DNA of 64,000 nucleotides from Breznakibacter xylanolyticus (lineage in GTDB: Bacteria > Bacteroidota > Bacteroidia > Bacteroidales > Marinilabiliaceae), in NCBI RefSeq assembly GCF_003254275.1, contig NZ_QKZK01000004.1, positions 150,372-214,371 on the forward strand, in the 5' to 3' direction. Position 1 is the stretch's first letter. Every line of letters starts with the position of its first letter. This document shows positions 19,737-28,934 of this stretch, one piece after another. Position numbers and translations under genes: made by a program. Below the pieces are notes generated by a model. It was given only the letters and a program-made list of their open reading frames with translations, was not told where the DNA came from and did no database searches.

Positions 19737-20783
19737 ATGAGACATTTTTTTACACAATCCATGCTTTCAGTAGTTCTGCTATTGTTTGGTGTTCTTGGAC
19801 ATGCCCAAATTCGAACAGTTTCGAATACCCAAATTGTCCGCGAGCATCAAGAATCCTTTTCAGGTGTAAAAAGCGTAAAAATAGATGCACAATTCAGCAA
19901 AGAAGATGTGACTGGCGACTCCGGCAGTGAATTGAAGGTCAATGGGAAATTAATGTCCGATCTCAAGGATGACAACTATCAGGTGGTATCTGATGTGGTT
20001 GATGGGGTAATATCCATCAGTGTTCGTTATCCTGCACAGGGTTGGACGACTCATTCCGGGGAATTATCCATCCTGTTGCCTGAAGGAATTATCCTGGAGG
20101 TAATTACCACTTCAGGGACTGTAAATGTTTCTGAATTAAAAAACAACGAGGTAAAAGTAACCACTCGCAGCGGTGGCATTGAAGTAAGTAATGTGGTCGG
20201 AAATTTGAAAACAATGACTGCAACGGGCACTACCCGTGTGAACAACGTGAAGGGAACTGTTTCTCTCAATTCAAAGAATGGTGCGCAGCACCTTCAGGAT
20301 GTGACCGGCGATGTGTCGGTTGCATCTACCGAAGGAGAGTTGCGTTTAACCAACGTGACCGGACAGGTTCGGACTGAGTCCACCTCGGGCAACCAAACTC
20401 TGTTGCAAATTAAGGGGGCTATTCGCGGAAAGGCTGTTAACGGGAACGTGAAGGTTTCTGAGTCGGAAGGAGAAGCCGCTGTGGTGACTTTTGCCGGAGC
20501 CATTAACTTTCATAACTTTAAAGGCACGATGAATCTGAATTCTACCACCGGAGAGCAAGTGGGTTCACGAATAACCCTGACCGGTTCGTCAAATTACAAA
20601 ACCACCGAAGGACGTATCCGCATGACCATGCTCAATGCGACCGAAGAGTTGACCTTTAATTGCAAGTCGGGCACTGCCTTTATTCAAGCACGTGGCGTGT
20701 CAAAGAAAAAGAAGCTTAATTCGGGTAAAGGATCTATTGTGGTGACATCCGAATCTAACACCGGCGGTCAGGTATTTAATTGA
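19737..20783 (+). CDS. Secreted DUF4097-type beta-repeat protein
   Basis: The 348-residue protein has a signal peptide (MRHFFTQSMLSVVLLLFGV, cleavage near GHAQ) followed by many short beta-strand repeats of the type GxVxVxxxxGxVxL (NVSELKNNEVKVTTRSGGI, LRLTNVTGQVRTESTSGNQ), as in the DUF4097/putative adhesin beta-solenoid families. Its function is not known. The frame starts at 19653, inside the end of the kinase gene, but the ATG at 19737 begins the signal peptide. It lies 80 bp after the orphan kinase; whether it is a target or a coincidence cannot be told. A terminator follows. Confidence 0.8.
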   Translation: MRHFFTQSMLSVVLLLFGVLGHAQIRTVSNTQIVREHQESFSGVKSVKIDAQFSKEDVTGDSGSELKVNGKLMSDLKDDNYQVVSDVVDGVISISVRYPAQGWTTHSGELSILLPEGIILEVITTSGTVNVSELKNNEVKVTTRSGGIEVSNVVGNLKTMTATGTTRVNNVKGTVSLNSKNGAQHLQDVTGDVSVASTEGELRLTNVTGQVRTESTSGNQTLLQIKGAIRGKAVNGNVKVSESEGEAAVVTFAGAINFHNFKGTMNLNSTTGEQVGSRITLTGSSNYKTTEGRIRMTMLNATEELTFNCKSGTAFIQARGVSKKKKLNSGKGSIVVTSESNTGGQVFN

Positions 20784-20802
20784 TTGCCATTGATTTTATC
20801 AT

Positions 20803-20836
20803 AAAACCCCGTCGGTTCATGCGACGGGGTTTTTTA
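20803..20836 (+). terminator. Terminator after the DUF4097-type gene
   Basis: CCCCGTCG pairs with CGACGGGG around an eight-base loop, flanked by AAAA and a run of six T. Confidence 0.9.
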
Positions 20837-20958
20837 TTTTCCGGATGAGCATTCCCGATGTTGAAGTGCAAAGGTGTTGTGTTTCAAAAAATCACCTTCA
20901 TAAATCCGTTTTTTGCAATTAAGTTGCTTATTTTGCAAAACATTTCAAAAAAGCATCT

Positions 20959-21207
20959 ATGGTAAAGAAAGATGACAACAAGCCGAATTTTGCTTTGAGC
21001 AAAGAAAATTACGTGCTAATGGCCATTGGTTTTGGCATCATTATATTGGGTTTCATCCTTATGGTGGGGGGGCGGTCATCCGATCTCAATGTGTTCAATG
21101 CCGATGAGGTTTATGGTTGGCGTCGTATTACGTTGGCTCCTGTGATTGTGTTGATTGGCTTTTTGTTCGAGATTTATGCCATCATGAAGAAGCCGAAAGG
21201 CGAGTAA
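20959..21207 (+). CDS. DUF3098 small membrane protein
   Basis: An 82-residue protein with two hydrophobic segments (about 20-38 and 57-74) and the DUF3098 features FALSKENYVLMAIGFGIII and a C-terminal LAPVIVLIGFLFEIYAIM. The function is unknown. In many Bacteroidota this gene sits between ftsX and uppP; here uppP follows as expected, but ftsX is not upstream, its place being taken by the kinase/DUF4097 block and a terminator. A role in envelope or division biology is only contextual. Confidence 0.88.
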   Translation: MVKKDDNKPNFALSKENYVLMAIGFGIIILGFILMVGGRSSDLNVFNADEVYGWRRITLAPVIVLIGFLFEIYAIMKKPKGE

Positions 21208-21302
21208 TTCTTCTTGCTTTTTCTCATTTTCAGTCATTCATTTTTTAACGTTCCTGCTGCAAGGCGAGTTATTTCGTTTGCAGGGGGATTATTTTGTTTT
21301 TT

Positions 21303-22145
21303 ATGAACACGCTTGAAGCCATTGTTATTGCAATTGTTGAGGGGTTGACAGAGTTTTTACCCGTATCATCGACCGGGCACATGATTATTGCCCAAAAGTT
21401 GTTGGGTGTTCAGAGTACTGATTTTGTGCGACTTTTTACGGTTGGTATCCAATTGGGAGCCATTTTGTCGGTGGTGATGCTTTACTGGCGTAAGTTTCTG
21501 GCTCCGTTGTCGCAGAATGCTGCTTCACAAGATGCACCGTCTTTGGTGCGCATGGAGGTGAAGTTTCGGTTTTACCTCAAATTATTGTTGGCATTTGTTC
21601 CGGCAGCTTTTTTTGGGTTGGTGTTTAAATCGGTGATTGATACCATGCTCGAGAGTGTACTGGTTGTTGCCATTTCGTTGGTGGCAGGTGGCGTGGTATT
21701 GTTGTTTGTCGATAAGTGGTTTAACAATCAGCCCGATTCGGACGAAGAACCCACTTACCCAAAGGCTTTTAAAATTGGACTCTTTCAGGTGATTGCCATG
21801 ATTCCGGGTGTCAGTCGTTCTGCTGCCACCATTATTGGGGGGCTCACGCAAAAAATGTCGCGCAAGGCTGCTGCCGAATTTTCTTTCTTTTTGGCTGTCC
21901 CCACCATGGCAGCCGCTACTGGTTACGAATTGCTTCAAACATGGCAGTTGATACAGCCCGGCGACTGGCCCATATTCATTCTTGGAAACGTTGTGGCGTT
22001 TGTGGTGGCGCTTTTGGCCATCAAAGGTTTTATTTCGTATCTCACTCGACATGGGTTTAAAGTGTTTGGCTATTATCGCATCGCGGTAGGTGTGATTATT
22101 TTGCTACTCCTGGCTTTTGGGGTCGATTTAAACATGGTCGGATAA
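21303..22145 (+). CDS. uppP: Undecaprenyl-diphosphatase UppP (BacA)
   Basis: UppP dephosphorylates undecaprenyl diphosphate on the outer face of the inner membrane, recycling the lipid carrier for peptidoglycan and glycan assembly. The 280-residue polytopic protein has the two signature blocks [15 protein letters not shown] (about 13-27) and [13 protein letters not shown], which form the active site. Eight or so membrane segments are seen. A TTG nine bases upstream is in frame, but ATG 21303 gives the normal start [14 protein letters not shown]. It lies between DUF3098 and truB. Confidence 0.96.
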   Translation: MNTLEAIVIAIVEGLTEFLPVSSTGHMIIAQKLLGVQSTDFVRLFTVGIQLGAILSVVMLYWRKFLAPLSQNAASQDAPSLVRMEVKFRFYLKLLLAFVPAAFFGLVFKSVIDTMLESVLVVAISLVAGGVVLLFVDKWFNNQPDSDEEPTYPKAFKIGLFQVIAMIPGVSRSAATIIGGLTQKMSRKAAAEFSFFLAVPTMAAATGYELLQTWQLIQPGDWPIFILGNVVAFVVALLAIKGFISYLTRHGFKVFGYYRIAVGVIILLLLAFGVDLNMVG

Positions 22146-22252
22146 AACCTTTCGTGAGGCTGCACGTTCAACGTTTATAGTTTGGGTGTAAACTTGGTGG
22201 CAAATATTCATAACATCCAAACACAGAGCATTACAACCATTAACAACATACA

Positions 22253-22951
22253 ATGATAGATTACCTCGAGGGCGAAATGCTGCTTTTCGACAAACCATAC
22301 GAATGGACTTCATTTGATTTGGTGAATAAAATCAGGGTTAAACTCAAACATACCCTGCGCAAGAAGAACATTAAGGTGGGACATGCCGGCACGCTTGATC
22401 CGTTGGCCACCGGACTCATGATTGTCTGCACCGGTAAAGCCACCAAACGCATCGATCAGCTTAGCGGACTCGACAAAGAATACGTGGCAACCATTGAACT
22501 GGGTGCCACTACGCCAACTTACGATTTGGAATCGAACGTTGACAATCGATTTCCCACGGAGCACATCACTCGCGAAGTGATTGAAGCGGTGTTGTGCCAG
22601 TTTAAAGGCGATATTGAACAGATGCCTCCCATTTATTCGGCCATCAAAATTAAGGGCGAAAAAGCATACGATTTGGCCCGTCGTGGCGACAAGGTCGAGC
22701 TCAAGCCCCGTCCCATTACCATTCACGCCTTAGAGATTCTTGACTTTGAGATGCCTCGATTGGTTGTCCGGGTTCATTGTTCCAAGGGCACCTACATTCG
22801 GTCGTTAGCCCACGACATTGGACAGGCGCTCTCATCGGGTGCCCATCTTACCGGGTTGATTCGCACACGAATTGGTGAATTTTCTTTGGATGGGGCTCAG
22901 AAAATTGAAAATTTTGTGAGAAATTTGCAATTGGCTGAAACAAATGAGTAA
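22253..22951 (+). CDS. truB: tRNA pseudouridine(55) synthase TruB
   Basis: TruB makes pseudouridine 55 in the T loop of tRNAs. The 232-residue protein has the catalytic Asp at D49 in GHAGTLDPLATG, the substrate block KEYVATIELGATTPTYDLE, and GTYIRSLAHDIG. The length is that of short Bacteroidota TruB proteins without a C-terminal PUA extension. It lies 107 bp after uppP and 73 bp before queA on the same strand; an imperfect hairpin without a good T tract (about 22963-22990) lies in the second gap. Confidence 0.96.
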   Translation: MIDYLEGEMLLFDKPYEWTSFDLVNKIRVKLKHTLRKKNIKVGHAGTLDPLATGLMIVCTGKATKRIDQLSGLDKEYVATIELGATTPTYDLESNVDNRFPTEHITREVIEAVLCQFKGDIEQMPPIYSAIKIKGEKAYDLARRGDKVELKPRPITIHALEILDFEMPRLVVRVHCSKGTYIRSLAHDIGQALSSGAHLTGLIRTRIGEFSLDGAQKIENFVRNLQLAETNE

Positions 22952-23024
22952 TTGCTCCGTATAAGGTATCCCGGCTTAGCCGGATGCCTTGTTAATAACT
23001 ATTTTTTTAAATAACGTTTTTGGT

Positions 23025-24074
23025 ATGAAGCTGTCAAAGTTTAAGTATAAGCTCCCCGAAGAACTCATCGCCCTTCACCCGGTTGATAACCGTGATGAAT
23101 CACGTATGATGGTTGTTGATAGAGAAAAGAAAACCATTGAGCACAAGATCTTTAAAGACTTGATTGATTATTTTGATGATCAGGACGTGATGGTTTTCAA
23201 TAACACCAAAGTGTTTCCGGCACGACTTTACGGCAACAAAGAGAAAACAGGAGCCGAAATTGAAGTGTTTCTGCTTCGTGAGCTCAATAGTGAGATGCGA
23301 TTGTGGGATGTGTTGGTGGATCCGGCTCGAAAAATCCGCATTGGTAACAAACTTTATTTTGGTGAAGACGACAGTTTGGTGGCCGAGGTGATTGACAACA
23401 CCACCTCGCGTGGTCGTACCTTGCGTTTTTTATTTGATGGCAGTCACGAGGAGTTTAAGAAAACTTTATATGGACTGGGCGAAACGCCTCTTCCCAAGTT
23501 TATTAAGCGCGATGTGGTTCCTGAGGATCGCGAGCGTTATCAAACCATTTTTGCCAAGCACGAAGGTGCGGTTGCTGCCCCAACTGCGGGAATGCACTTT
23601 AGTCGGGAGTTGCTCAAGCGACTGGAGATTAAAGGTTTGCATTTTGCAGAGGTGACCTTGCACGTCGGTCTTGGTAATTTCCGTGCCGTGGATGTTGAGG
23701 ATTTGACCAAGCATAAGATGGATTCTGAGCAAATCATGATTACCCAGGAGGCCACCGAAATCATCAACAAAGGTAAGGACGACCGTCGCAAAGTGTGTGC
23801 CGTGGGAACCACGGTGATGCGCACGCTTGAAAGCTCGGTTTCGACCTTCGGCCACGTGAAGCCTTTTGAGGGATGGACCAATAAGTTTATTTTCCCTCCT
23901 TACGATTTCAATGTGGCCAACTGCATGATTACCAACTTTCATCTCCCATTGTCCACATTAATGATGATGACCAGTGCTTTTGCAGGTTATGATTTGTTGA
24001 TGGATGCTTATAAAGAGGCGGTGAAAGAAAAGTACCGTTTTGGAACCTATGGCGATGCCATGCTCATTCTGTAA
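23025..24074 (+). CDS. queA: S-adenosylmethionine:tRNA ribosyltransferase-isomerase QueA
   Basis: QueA transfers and isomerises the ribosyl part of AdoMet to make epoxyqueuosine in tRNA. The 349-residue protein shows [20 protein letters not shown], the [12 protein letters not shown] block, [15 protein letters not shown], and a C-terminal [18 protein letters not shown]. The frame starts at 22989 but ATG 23025 gives the normal [19 protein letters not shown]. It ends the uppP-truB-queA cluster and is followed by a terminator. Confidence 0.97.
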   Translation: MKLSKFKYKLPEELIALHPVDNRDESRMMVVDREKKTIEHKIFKDLIDYFDDQDVMVFNNTKVFPARLYGNKEKTGAEIEVFLLRELNSEMRLWDVLVDPARKIRIGNKLYFGEDDSLVAEVIDNTTSRGRTLRFLFDGSHEEFKKTLYGLGETPLPKFIKRDVVPEDRERYQTIFAKHEGAVAAPTAGMHFSRELLKRLEIKGLHFAEVTLHVGLGNFRAVDVEDLTKHKMDSEQIMITQEATEIINKGKDDRRKVCAVGTTVMRTLESSVSTFGHVKPFEGWTNKFIFPPYDFNVANCMITNFHLPLSTLMMMTSAFAGYDLLMDAYKEAVKEKYRFGTYGDAMLIL

Positions 24075-24096
24075 AATGAGTTTTCGTAACATATTT

Positions 24097-24123
24097 AAAA
24101 GCACGACCTGGGTCGTGCTTTTT
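24097..24123 (+). terminator. Terminator of queA
   Basis: AAAAGCACGAC pairs with GTCGTGCTTTT across a four-base loop, followed by Ts; it lies 23 bp after the queA stop. Confidence 0.9.
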
Positions 24124-24140
24124 GCATTTTGATGGTAATG

Positions 24141-24180
24141 AAAAAACCGGCACACCCTCTAATGAGAAAGTGTGCCGGTT
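24141..24180 (-). terminator. Terminator of ilvE
   Basis: AACCGGCACA pairs with TGTGCCGGTT around a 16-base loop; on the minus strand it is followed by six T, 24 bp after the ilvE stop. Confidence 0.85.
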
Positions 24181-24203
24181 CGTAAATGGTCACATTAGCG
24201 TGC

Positions 24204-25226
24204 TTAGATTTCGATGACTGTTACCCAGCCATAAGGGTCGGGTTCGTCACCATATTGAATGGCGCGCAGTTTTTTATAGAGCATTTCGCAATTTTTTCCC
24301 GGGTTGCCATCTTTGCTGAAGATGTAACTTTTTCCGGTGTCAATGTCATCAATTTTACCAATGGGGCTGATGACAGCAGCGGTACCACAAGCTCCGGCTT
24401 CTTCAAACGTTTCAAGTTCTTCGAGGGGAATGGGGCGGCGTTCGGCTTTTAAGCCCATGTCCTGTGCCAACTGAAACAGACTCTTGTTGGTGACCGATGG
24501 CAATATGGACTTTGACTCGGGGGTGATGTAAGTATTGTTTTTAATGCCAAAAAAGTTGGCTGGGCCGCATTCATCGATGAATTTTTTCTCGCGGCTGTCC
24601 AGGTAAAGCACTGCGGAATAGCCTTTGTGATGGGCTTCTTCGCCGGCAACCAAACTCGCCCCGTAATTGCCTCCGGCTTTAATGTTGCCTGTACCCAGTG
24701 GTGCAGCACGGTCGTGAAGGCGCGTAATCATCATGTTAGTGGGTTTAAAACCGGCCTTGAAATAAGGGCCAACGGGGGTCACAAAAATGATGAACAGGTA
24801 TTCGTCGGCAGGTGACACACCTACTTTGGCGCCGGTTCCAATGAGCAGCGGACGGATATAAAGTGAAGCCCCTGATTCGTATGGAGGGACAAAGCGTTTG
24901 TTCAGTTCGATGGCTTTTTGCACGGCATTGCAAAAGAGTTCCTCCGGAACCGGAGCCATCAGCAACCCGTTGGCTGAGTTTATCATGCGCTGCGCGTTTT
25001 CTTCCATACGGAATACACGCACTTTGCCATCTTTCCCTTCAAAAGCTTTGAGACCTTCAAAGGCTTCCTGACCGTAGTGCAAGCAGGTGGCTGCCATGTG
25101 CATGCTAATCATCTCGGAGGAATGAATCTCCAGTTCACCCCATTTGCCGTCCCGGTAGTAGCAACGGACATTGTAATCAGCTTTCATGTAGCTGAAACTC
25201 AGGTTGCTCCAATCAATTTCGCTCAT
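24204..25226 (-). CDS. ilvE: Branched-chain amino acid aminotransferase
   Basis: This fold-type IV PLP enzyme interconverts branched-chain amino acids and their 2-oxo acids using glutamate/2-oxoglutarate. The 340-residue protein carries the Schiff-base lysine K183 in TGNIKAGGNYGASL, the HYGQEAFEGLKAF block (about 50-62) and the late EEAGACGTAAVISPIG motif, all typical of the longer BCAT group. It is flanked by terminators, so it is probably monocistronic. The nearby pan genes share 2-oxoisovalerate as a precursor pool, which makes the neighbourhood metabolically sensible. Confidence 0.96.
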   Translation of the reverse strand: MSEIDWSNLSFSYMKADYNVRCYYRDGKWGELEIHSSEMISMHMAATCLHYGQEAFEGLKAFEGKDGKVRVFRMEENAQRMINSANGLLMAPVPEELFCNAVQKAIELNKRFVPPYESGASLYIRPLLIGTGAKVGVSPADEYLFIIFVTPVGPYFKAGFKPTNMMITRLHDRAAPLGTGNIKAGGNYGASLVAGEEAHHKGYSAVLYLDSREKKFIDECGPANFFGIKNNTYITPESKSILPSVTNKSLFQLAQDMGLKAERRPIPLEELETFEEAGACGTAAVISPIGKIDDIDTGKSYIFSKDGNPGKNCEMLYKKLRAIQYGDEPDPYGWVTVIEI

Positions 25227-25435
25227 CTCTAAGTGTTTTATTTTCTGACCATATTCTTCGGTGCTAAAAATAGCACTTTTAGGCCATTGATAGGATGATG
25301 AATCGTCAAATATTGACCGTTGTAAGTGGTTTTTTGTGTCAAATTCCGGGGTGAATTGCCCGTTGTTGATTTAGATTCGGTCATTGAACGGTTTTTTGTC
25401 GTGTTTGATGTGGTTTTTTGGGAACCTTTTTAAAT

Positions 25436-25474
25436 GAAAAAACCCGGCAAACATAGTTCTGCCGGGTTTTTTTT
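25436..25474 (-). terminator. Terminator of panC-panD
   Basis: AAAAAACCCGGCA pairs with TGCCGGGTTTTTT; both arms are flanked by A/T runs, so it can act in both directions. It sits just after the panD stop. Confidence 0.85.
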
Positions 25475-25489
25475 ATGATCGCAATCGAA

Positions 25490-25840
25490 TTAAATCAACT
25501 GATTGGTTTGTGTGTCGGGAAAGATGAAGGTGGGCTTGAATTTTTTAGCCTCTTCAAACTCGAGGGTGGCGTATGAAATAATGATCACGACGTCGCCAAC
25601 GGCTACTTTACGGGCTGCGGCGCCGTTGAGGCAAACCACTCCACTGCCTCGTTCCCCTTTGATGACGTAAGTTTCGAGACGTTCACCATTGTTGTTGTTG
25701 ACCACCTGTACCTTTTCGTTTTCAATAATGTTGGAGGCTTCCATCAAAGCCTCGTCGATGGTGATGCTGCCCACGTAATTCAGGTTTGCCTCGGTGACCG
25801 ACACATTGTGAATCTTCGATTTAACAACCTCAATAAGCAT
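25490..25840 (-). CDS. panD: Aspartate 1-decarboxylase (pyruvoyl enzyme)
   Basis: PanD decarboxylates aspartate to beta-alanine for pantothenate synthesis. The 116-residue proenzyme has the self-cleavage pair Gly24-Ser25 in NYVGSITID, where Ser25 becomes the pyruvoyl group, plus the conserved [15 protein letters not shown] and [10 protein letters not shown] blocks. It begins 3 bp after the panC stop, so translation is likely coupled. Length and motifs are standard. Confidence 0.97.
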   Translation of the reverse strand: MLIEVVKSKIHNVSVTEANLNYVGSITIDEALMEASNIIENEKVQVVNNNNGERLETYVIKGERGSGVVCLNGAAARKVAVGDVVIIISYATLEFEEAKKFKPTFIFPDTQTNQLI

Positions 25841-25843
25841 GAT

Positions 25844-26692
25844 TTACTTTTTTTTGTATATGATATTATCTATCAGTCTGACGTTGCCGGCGAAAACCGC
25901 GATGCAACCTACAATATAATCGGATTTGTCCCAGTTGTCAATGCTTTGTAGCGAAAAACCATCCACGATATCAAAATATTCAACCTCTAAACCCGTTGAT
26001 TTGTTCACTGTGGCTGTTACTTCATTTTTGACCTCCTTAACGGAACGGTGACCGGCAAAGTTACATGATTCCATTAATGTTTTGGCAATCACAGGCACGA
26101 TTTTTCTTTGTTCGGGTGTCAAAAGGGTGTTGCGCGAACTCATGGCCAGGCCGTCAGCTTCACGAATGATGGGGCAGGGGACAATTTGAACCGGCAGTTG
26201 CAACTGTTTCACCAGTTGAACGATGATGGCCAGTTGCTGAAAATCTTTTTGCCCGAAGAAGGCCATGTCGGGGCGAACCATGTCGAAGAGTCGGCTGACG
26301 ACTTGTGCCACGCCATTGAAATGACCCGGACGATGTTTGCCTTCCATCACTTTGTCCAGCTCACCAAAGTCGAAGACCCGTGTGTCGGGTTCGGGGTACA
26401 TTTCGGCGACCGAGGGAGCAAAAACCAAACGACAAGCTGTGCCGGAGAGCAACGCCACATCGCGGTCGAGCGTGCGCGGATAGTTCTCAAGGTCGGCCGC
26501 GTTATTAAATTGCGTGGGATTCACAAATATCGATACCACCACTAAATCACAGCTTCGGGCAGCTTCATCTACCAGGCTCAGGTGGCCGGCATGAAGGGCA
26601 CCCATGGTGGGGACAAAGCCAATCCGGGCGCCGCCTTGACGATGTTCTTTCACAACGTTCTGCAACTCCCCGACTGTTTTTACAACTATCAT
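25844..26692 (-). CDS. panC: Pantothenate synthetase
   Basis: PanC condenses pantoate with beta-alanine using ATP through a pantoyl-adenylate. The 282-residue protein has the nucleotidyl-transferase HIGH-like motif in PTMGALHAGHLSLV (about 28-41), the FVNPTQF block, the FFGQKDFQQL segment, and the KMSKS-like MSSRNTLLTPEQR. It is the first gene of a panC-panD operon and diverges from a GT5-like gene, an arrangement frequent in Bacteroidota. Confidence 0.97.
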   Translation of the reverse strand: MIVVKTVGELQNVVKEHRQGGARIGFVPTMGALHAGHLSLVDEAARSCDLVVVSIFVNPTQFNNAADLENYPRTLDRDVALLSGTACRLVFAPSVAEMYPEPDTRVFDFGELDKVMEGKHRPGHFNGVAQVVSRLFDMVRPDMAFFGQKDFQQLAIIVQLVKQLQLPVQIVPCPIIREADGLAMSSRNTLLTPEQRKIVPVIAKTLMESCNFAGHRSVKEVKNEVTATVNKSTGLEVEYFDIVDGFSLQSIDNWDKSDYIVGCIAVFAGNVRLIDNIIYKKK

Positions 26693-26828
26693 GGCGTGAA
26701 AAAATTTTTCGCAAAGAAAGGAAAAATCTTATAAACGAACGGGGGGTTAACATTTTTTGTCCTCTGCCGATGTCCCTTTCAACATCCCGGCAGGTGCATT
26801 GGTCTGATAATGTCGGTCTTGTGTGCCT

Positions 26829-26859
26829 TTTGTAGAATGGGCTTTTTTTTGTATTTTTG
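26829..26859 (+). promoter_or_regulatory. Promoter of the GT5-like gene
   Basis: TTTG at 26829-26832 and TATTTTTG at 26852-26859 are 19 bases apart, an exact match to the Bacteroidota -33/-7 pattern, 37 bases upstream of the ATG at 26897. Confidence 0.8.
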
Positions 26860-26896
26860 CGCTGTTTTTTATTTCATAAAAGTCACACCAAGTCAA

Positions 26897-27706
26897 ATGG
26901 AAAAAGCCAAAGTTCTATTCATTTCACAGGAAATTACGCCCTACCTTCCGGAAACCGAAATGTCCAAAATTGGCCGCTATTTGCCGCAAGGCATTCAGGA
27001 TCTGGGTAAAGAGATTCGCACTTTTATGCCCCGCTTTGGCTGTATTAATGAGCGTCGCAACCAACTCCATGAGGTTATTCGTCTTTCGGGGATGAACCTG
27101 ATCATTGATGAAACAGATCATCCGCTGATTATTAAGGTGGCTTCCATTCAAGCGGCGCGAATGCAAATTTATTTTATCGACAACGAGGATTATTTTCAAC
27201 GCCGTCATACCCTCACTGACTCGAAGGGCAACGAGTTTGAGGACAACGACGAACGAGCCATCTTTTTTGCTCGCGGCTCGCTCGAGACCACTAAAAAGTT
27301 GCGCTGGTGTCCCGATATCGTTCACTGTCATGGTTGGTTCACCGCTTTAGCGCCCTTGTATATCAAGAAGAACATGTACGATGACCCTCATTTTGCCAAA
27401 GCCAAAATCATTGTTTCCATTTATGATGATGATTTCACGTTGGTTTTTGAGGATACCTTTAAGGAAAAACTGAAACTCGAAGGGGTAGAAGATAAGGACT
27501 TGGAAGTATTGCGTCCATGTAATTTCGTGAACCTGATGAAGTTGGCTATCAATATGTCTGACGGTGTAATTCAGGGGAGCAAGGAGATTAACCCTGAATT
27601 GAGTCACTATGCCAAAAAATCGGGTAAACCATTTTTAGAATATCACGACGAGGAGACTTATATCCCAGCCTTTAACGACTTTTACGATAAGGTGTTGGCA
27701 TTGTGA
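26897..27706 (+). CDS. GT5-like (glycogen/starch synthase N-domain) protein, no C-terminal half
   Basis: The 269-residue protein resembles only the N-terminal Rossmann half of glycogen/starch synthases: MEKAKVLFISQEITPYLPE at the start and DIVHCHGWFTALAPLYIKK in the middle. The ADP-glucose motif KTGGLADV of true GlgA is replaced by PETEMSKI, and the whole GT1-type C-terminal half is absent. Catalysis of glycogen synthesis is therefore not predicted. Such short proteins are common next to panC in Bacteroidota; their role is unknown. A frame extension starts at 26810, but the promoter at 26829-26859 makes ATG 26897 the likely start. Two hairpins follow the stop. Confidence 0.8.
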   Translation: MEKAKVLFISQEITPYLPETEMSKIGRYLPQGIQDLGKEIRTFMPRFGCINERRNQLHEVIRLSGMNLIIDETDHPLIIKVASIQAARMQIYFIDNEDYFQRRHTLTDSKGNEFEDNDERAIFFARGSLETTKKLRWCPDIVHCHGWFTALAPLYIKKNMYDDPHFAKAKIIVSIYDDDFTLVFEDTFKEKLKLEGVEDKDLEVLRPCNFVNLMKLAINMSDGVIQGSKEINPELSHYAKKSGKPFLEYHDEETYIPAFNDFYDKVLAL

Positions 27707-27709
27707 TTA

Positions 27710-27731
27710 TTTGAATCTTTTTAGATTCAAA
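27710..27731 (+). terminator. Hairpin after the GT5-like gene
   Basis: TTTGAATCT pairs perfectly with AGATTCAAA around TTTT, four bases past the stop, followed by ATTTTAC. It may be a weak terminator ahead of the stronger one at 27765-27799. Confidence 0.45.
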
Positions 27732-27764
27732 ATTTTACATCAACGAATAATTCATTTTTGATCA

Positions 27765-27799
27765 TAAAAAAGGCTGCCCTTTAAGGACAGCCTTTTTTG
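27765..27799. terminator. Bidirectional terminator between the GT5-like gene and asd
   Basis: AAAAAAGGCTG pairs with CAGCCTTTTTT, with an extended GC-rich stem inside. It serves the plus-strand gene and the convergent asd. Confidence 0.85.
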
Positions 27800-27817
27800 T
27801 GTGTCATGCTTGAGAGG

Positions 27818-28831
27818 TTATTTTTTTATCAACCCTGCCTCAATCATGTATTCGGCAATCTGCACAGCATTAAGGGCAGCACCTTTATTAATTTGATCCG
27901 AAACAGTCCAGAAGGTGAGGCCATTGGAGTTCGAGATGTCCTTGCGCACACGTCCCACGTAAACCGGGTCTTTGCCGGAAAGGAACAATGGCATGGGGTA
28001 TTGTTTTTCAGCCGGGTTGTCCATGAGTACTACGCCCGGAGCCGCTGCAAAAGCTTTGCGTGCATCTTCTATCGAAACGGGTTGCTCTGTCTCAAGCCAA
28101 ATTGACTCCGAGTGAGCCCGCATCACGGGAATACGCACGCAAGTCGCGCTCACTTCCACATCGGAGTGCATGATTTTGCGTGTCTCGTGATACATTTTCA
28201 TCTCTTCCTTGGTGTAACCGTTGTCGGTAAATACGTCCACTTGGGGAATGATGTTCATGGCCAACTGATATGGGAATTTCGACACGGTTACCTCTTCGCC
28301 TTTTACCACCTGACGGAACTGTTCTTCGAGTTCGGCCATGGCTGTTGCACCGGCACCACTGGCAGCCTGGTAGGTCGACACGTGGATGCGCTTGATGTGC
28401 GAGAGTTTCTCGATGGCGTTGATGGCCACAACCATCTGAATGGTGGTACAGTTGGGGTTGGCAATGATGCGTCGGGGCGCATTGGCGCAATCGGTGGGAT
28501 TGACTTCGGGAACCACCAACGGGATATCCTTCTCCATGCGGAAAGCGCTGGAGTTGTCAATCATGATGGCGCCATATTTGGTGATGGTGTCGGCATATTC
28601 CTTTGAGATGCCTGCACCGGCAGAGGTGAGGGCAATGTCGATGTCCTTGAAATCATCGTTGTGTTGTAACTCTTTCACCACGATGTCCTTGCCTCGGAAC
28701 GAATAAACCGTTCCGGCACTTCTTGCCGAACCAAACAATACCAGTTCGTCTAAAGGAAATTGACGCTCGGCCAATACGCGCAGGAATTCCTGCCCTACTG
28801 CGCCACTCACACCAACAACAGCTACTTTCAT
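27818..28831 (-). CDS. asd: Aspartate-semialdehyde dehydrogenase
   Basis: Asd reduces aspartyl phosphate to aspartate semialdehyde for lysine/DAP, threonine and methionine synthesis. The 337-residue protein has the NADP Rossmann start [20 protein letters not shown], the catalytic C128 in [22 protein letters not shown], and the substrate-binding [11 protein letters not shown]. The frame continues 28 codons upstream, but ATG 28831 gives the invariant N terminus. It converges on the GT5-like gene and diverges from the lamin-tail-domain gene. Confidence 0.97.
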   Translation of the reverse strand: MKVAVVGVSGAVGQEFLRVLAERQFPLDELVLFGSARSAGTVYSFRGKDIVVKELQHNDDFKDIDIALTSAGAGISKEYADTITKYGAIMIDNSSAFRMEKDIPLVVPEVNPTDCANAPRRIIANPNCTTIQMVVAINAIEKLSHIKRIHVSTYQAASGAGATAMAELEEQFRQVVKGEEVTVSKFPYQLAMNIIPQVDVFTDNGYTKEEMKMYHETRKIMHSDVEVSATCVRIPVMRAHSESIWLETEQPVSIEDARKAFAAAPGVVLMDNPAEKQYPMPLFLSGKDPVYVGRVRKDISNSNGLTFWTVSDQINKGAALNAVQIAEYMIEAGLIKK

Positions 28832-28912
28832 TTTTTCTATTGGTTTAAAAAATATTTTTCGGTTAACGGGCCATTCCTTAAATTGTTGGAGCTCTGCCCT
28901 TGAGGTAAAATG

Positions 28913-28920
28913 CAAAAATA
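28913..28920 (-). promoter_or_regulatory. Candidate -7 box for asd
   Basis: Minus-strand TATTTTTG matches TAnnTTTG, 82 bases upstream of the asd ATG. No TTTG at the -33 spacing was found. Confidence 0.45.
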
Positions 28921-28934
28921 GGGATTAATCATTC

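Noticed and set aside
26897..27706. Truncated true glycogen synthase (pseudogene)
   Set aside because: The frame has its own exact promoter and terminators and a coherent C terminus, and no downstream remnant of the missing half is present.
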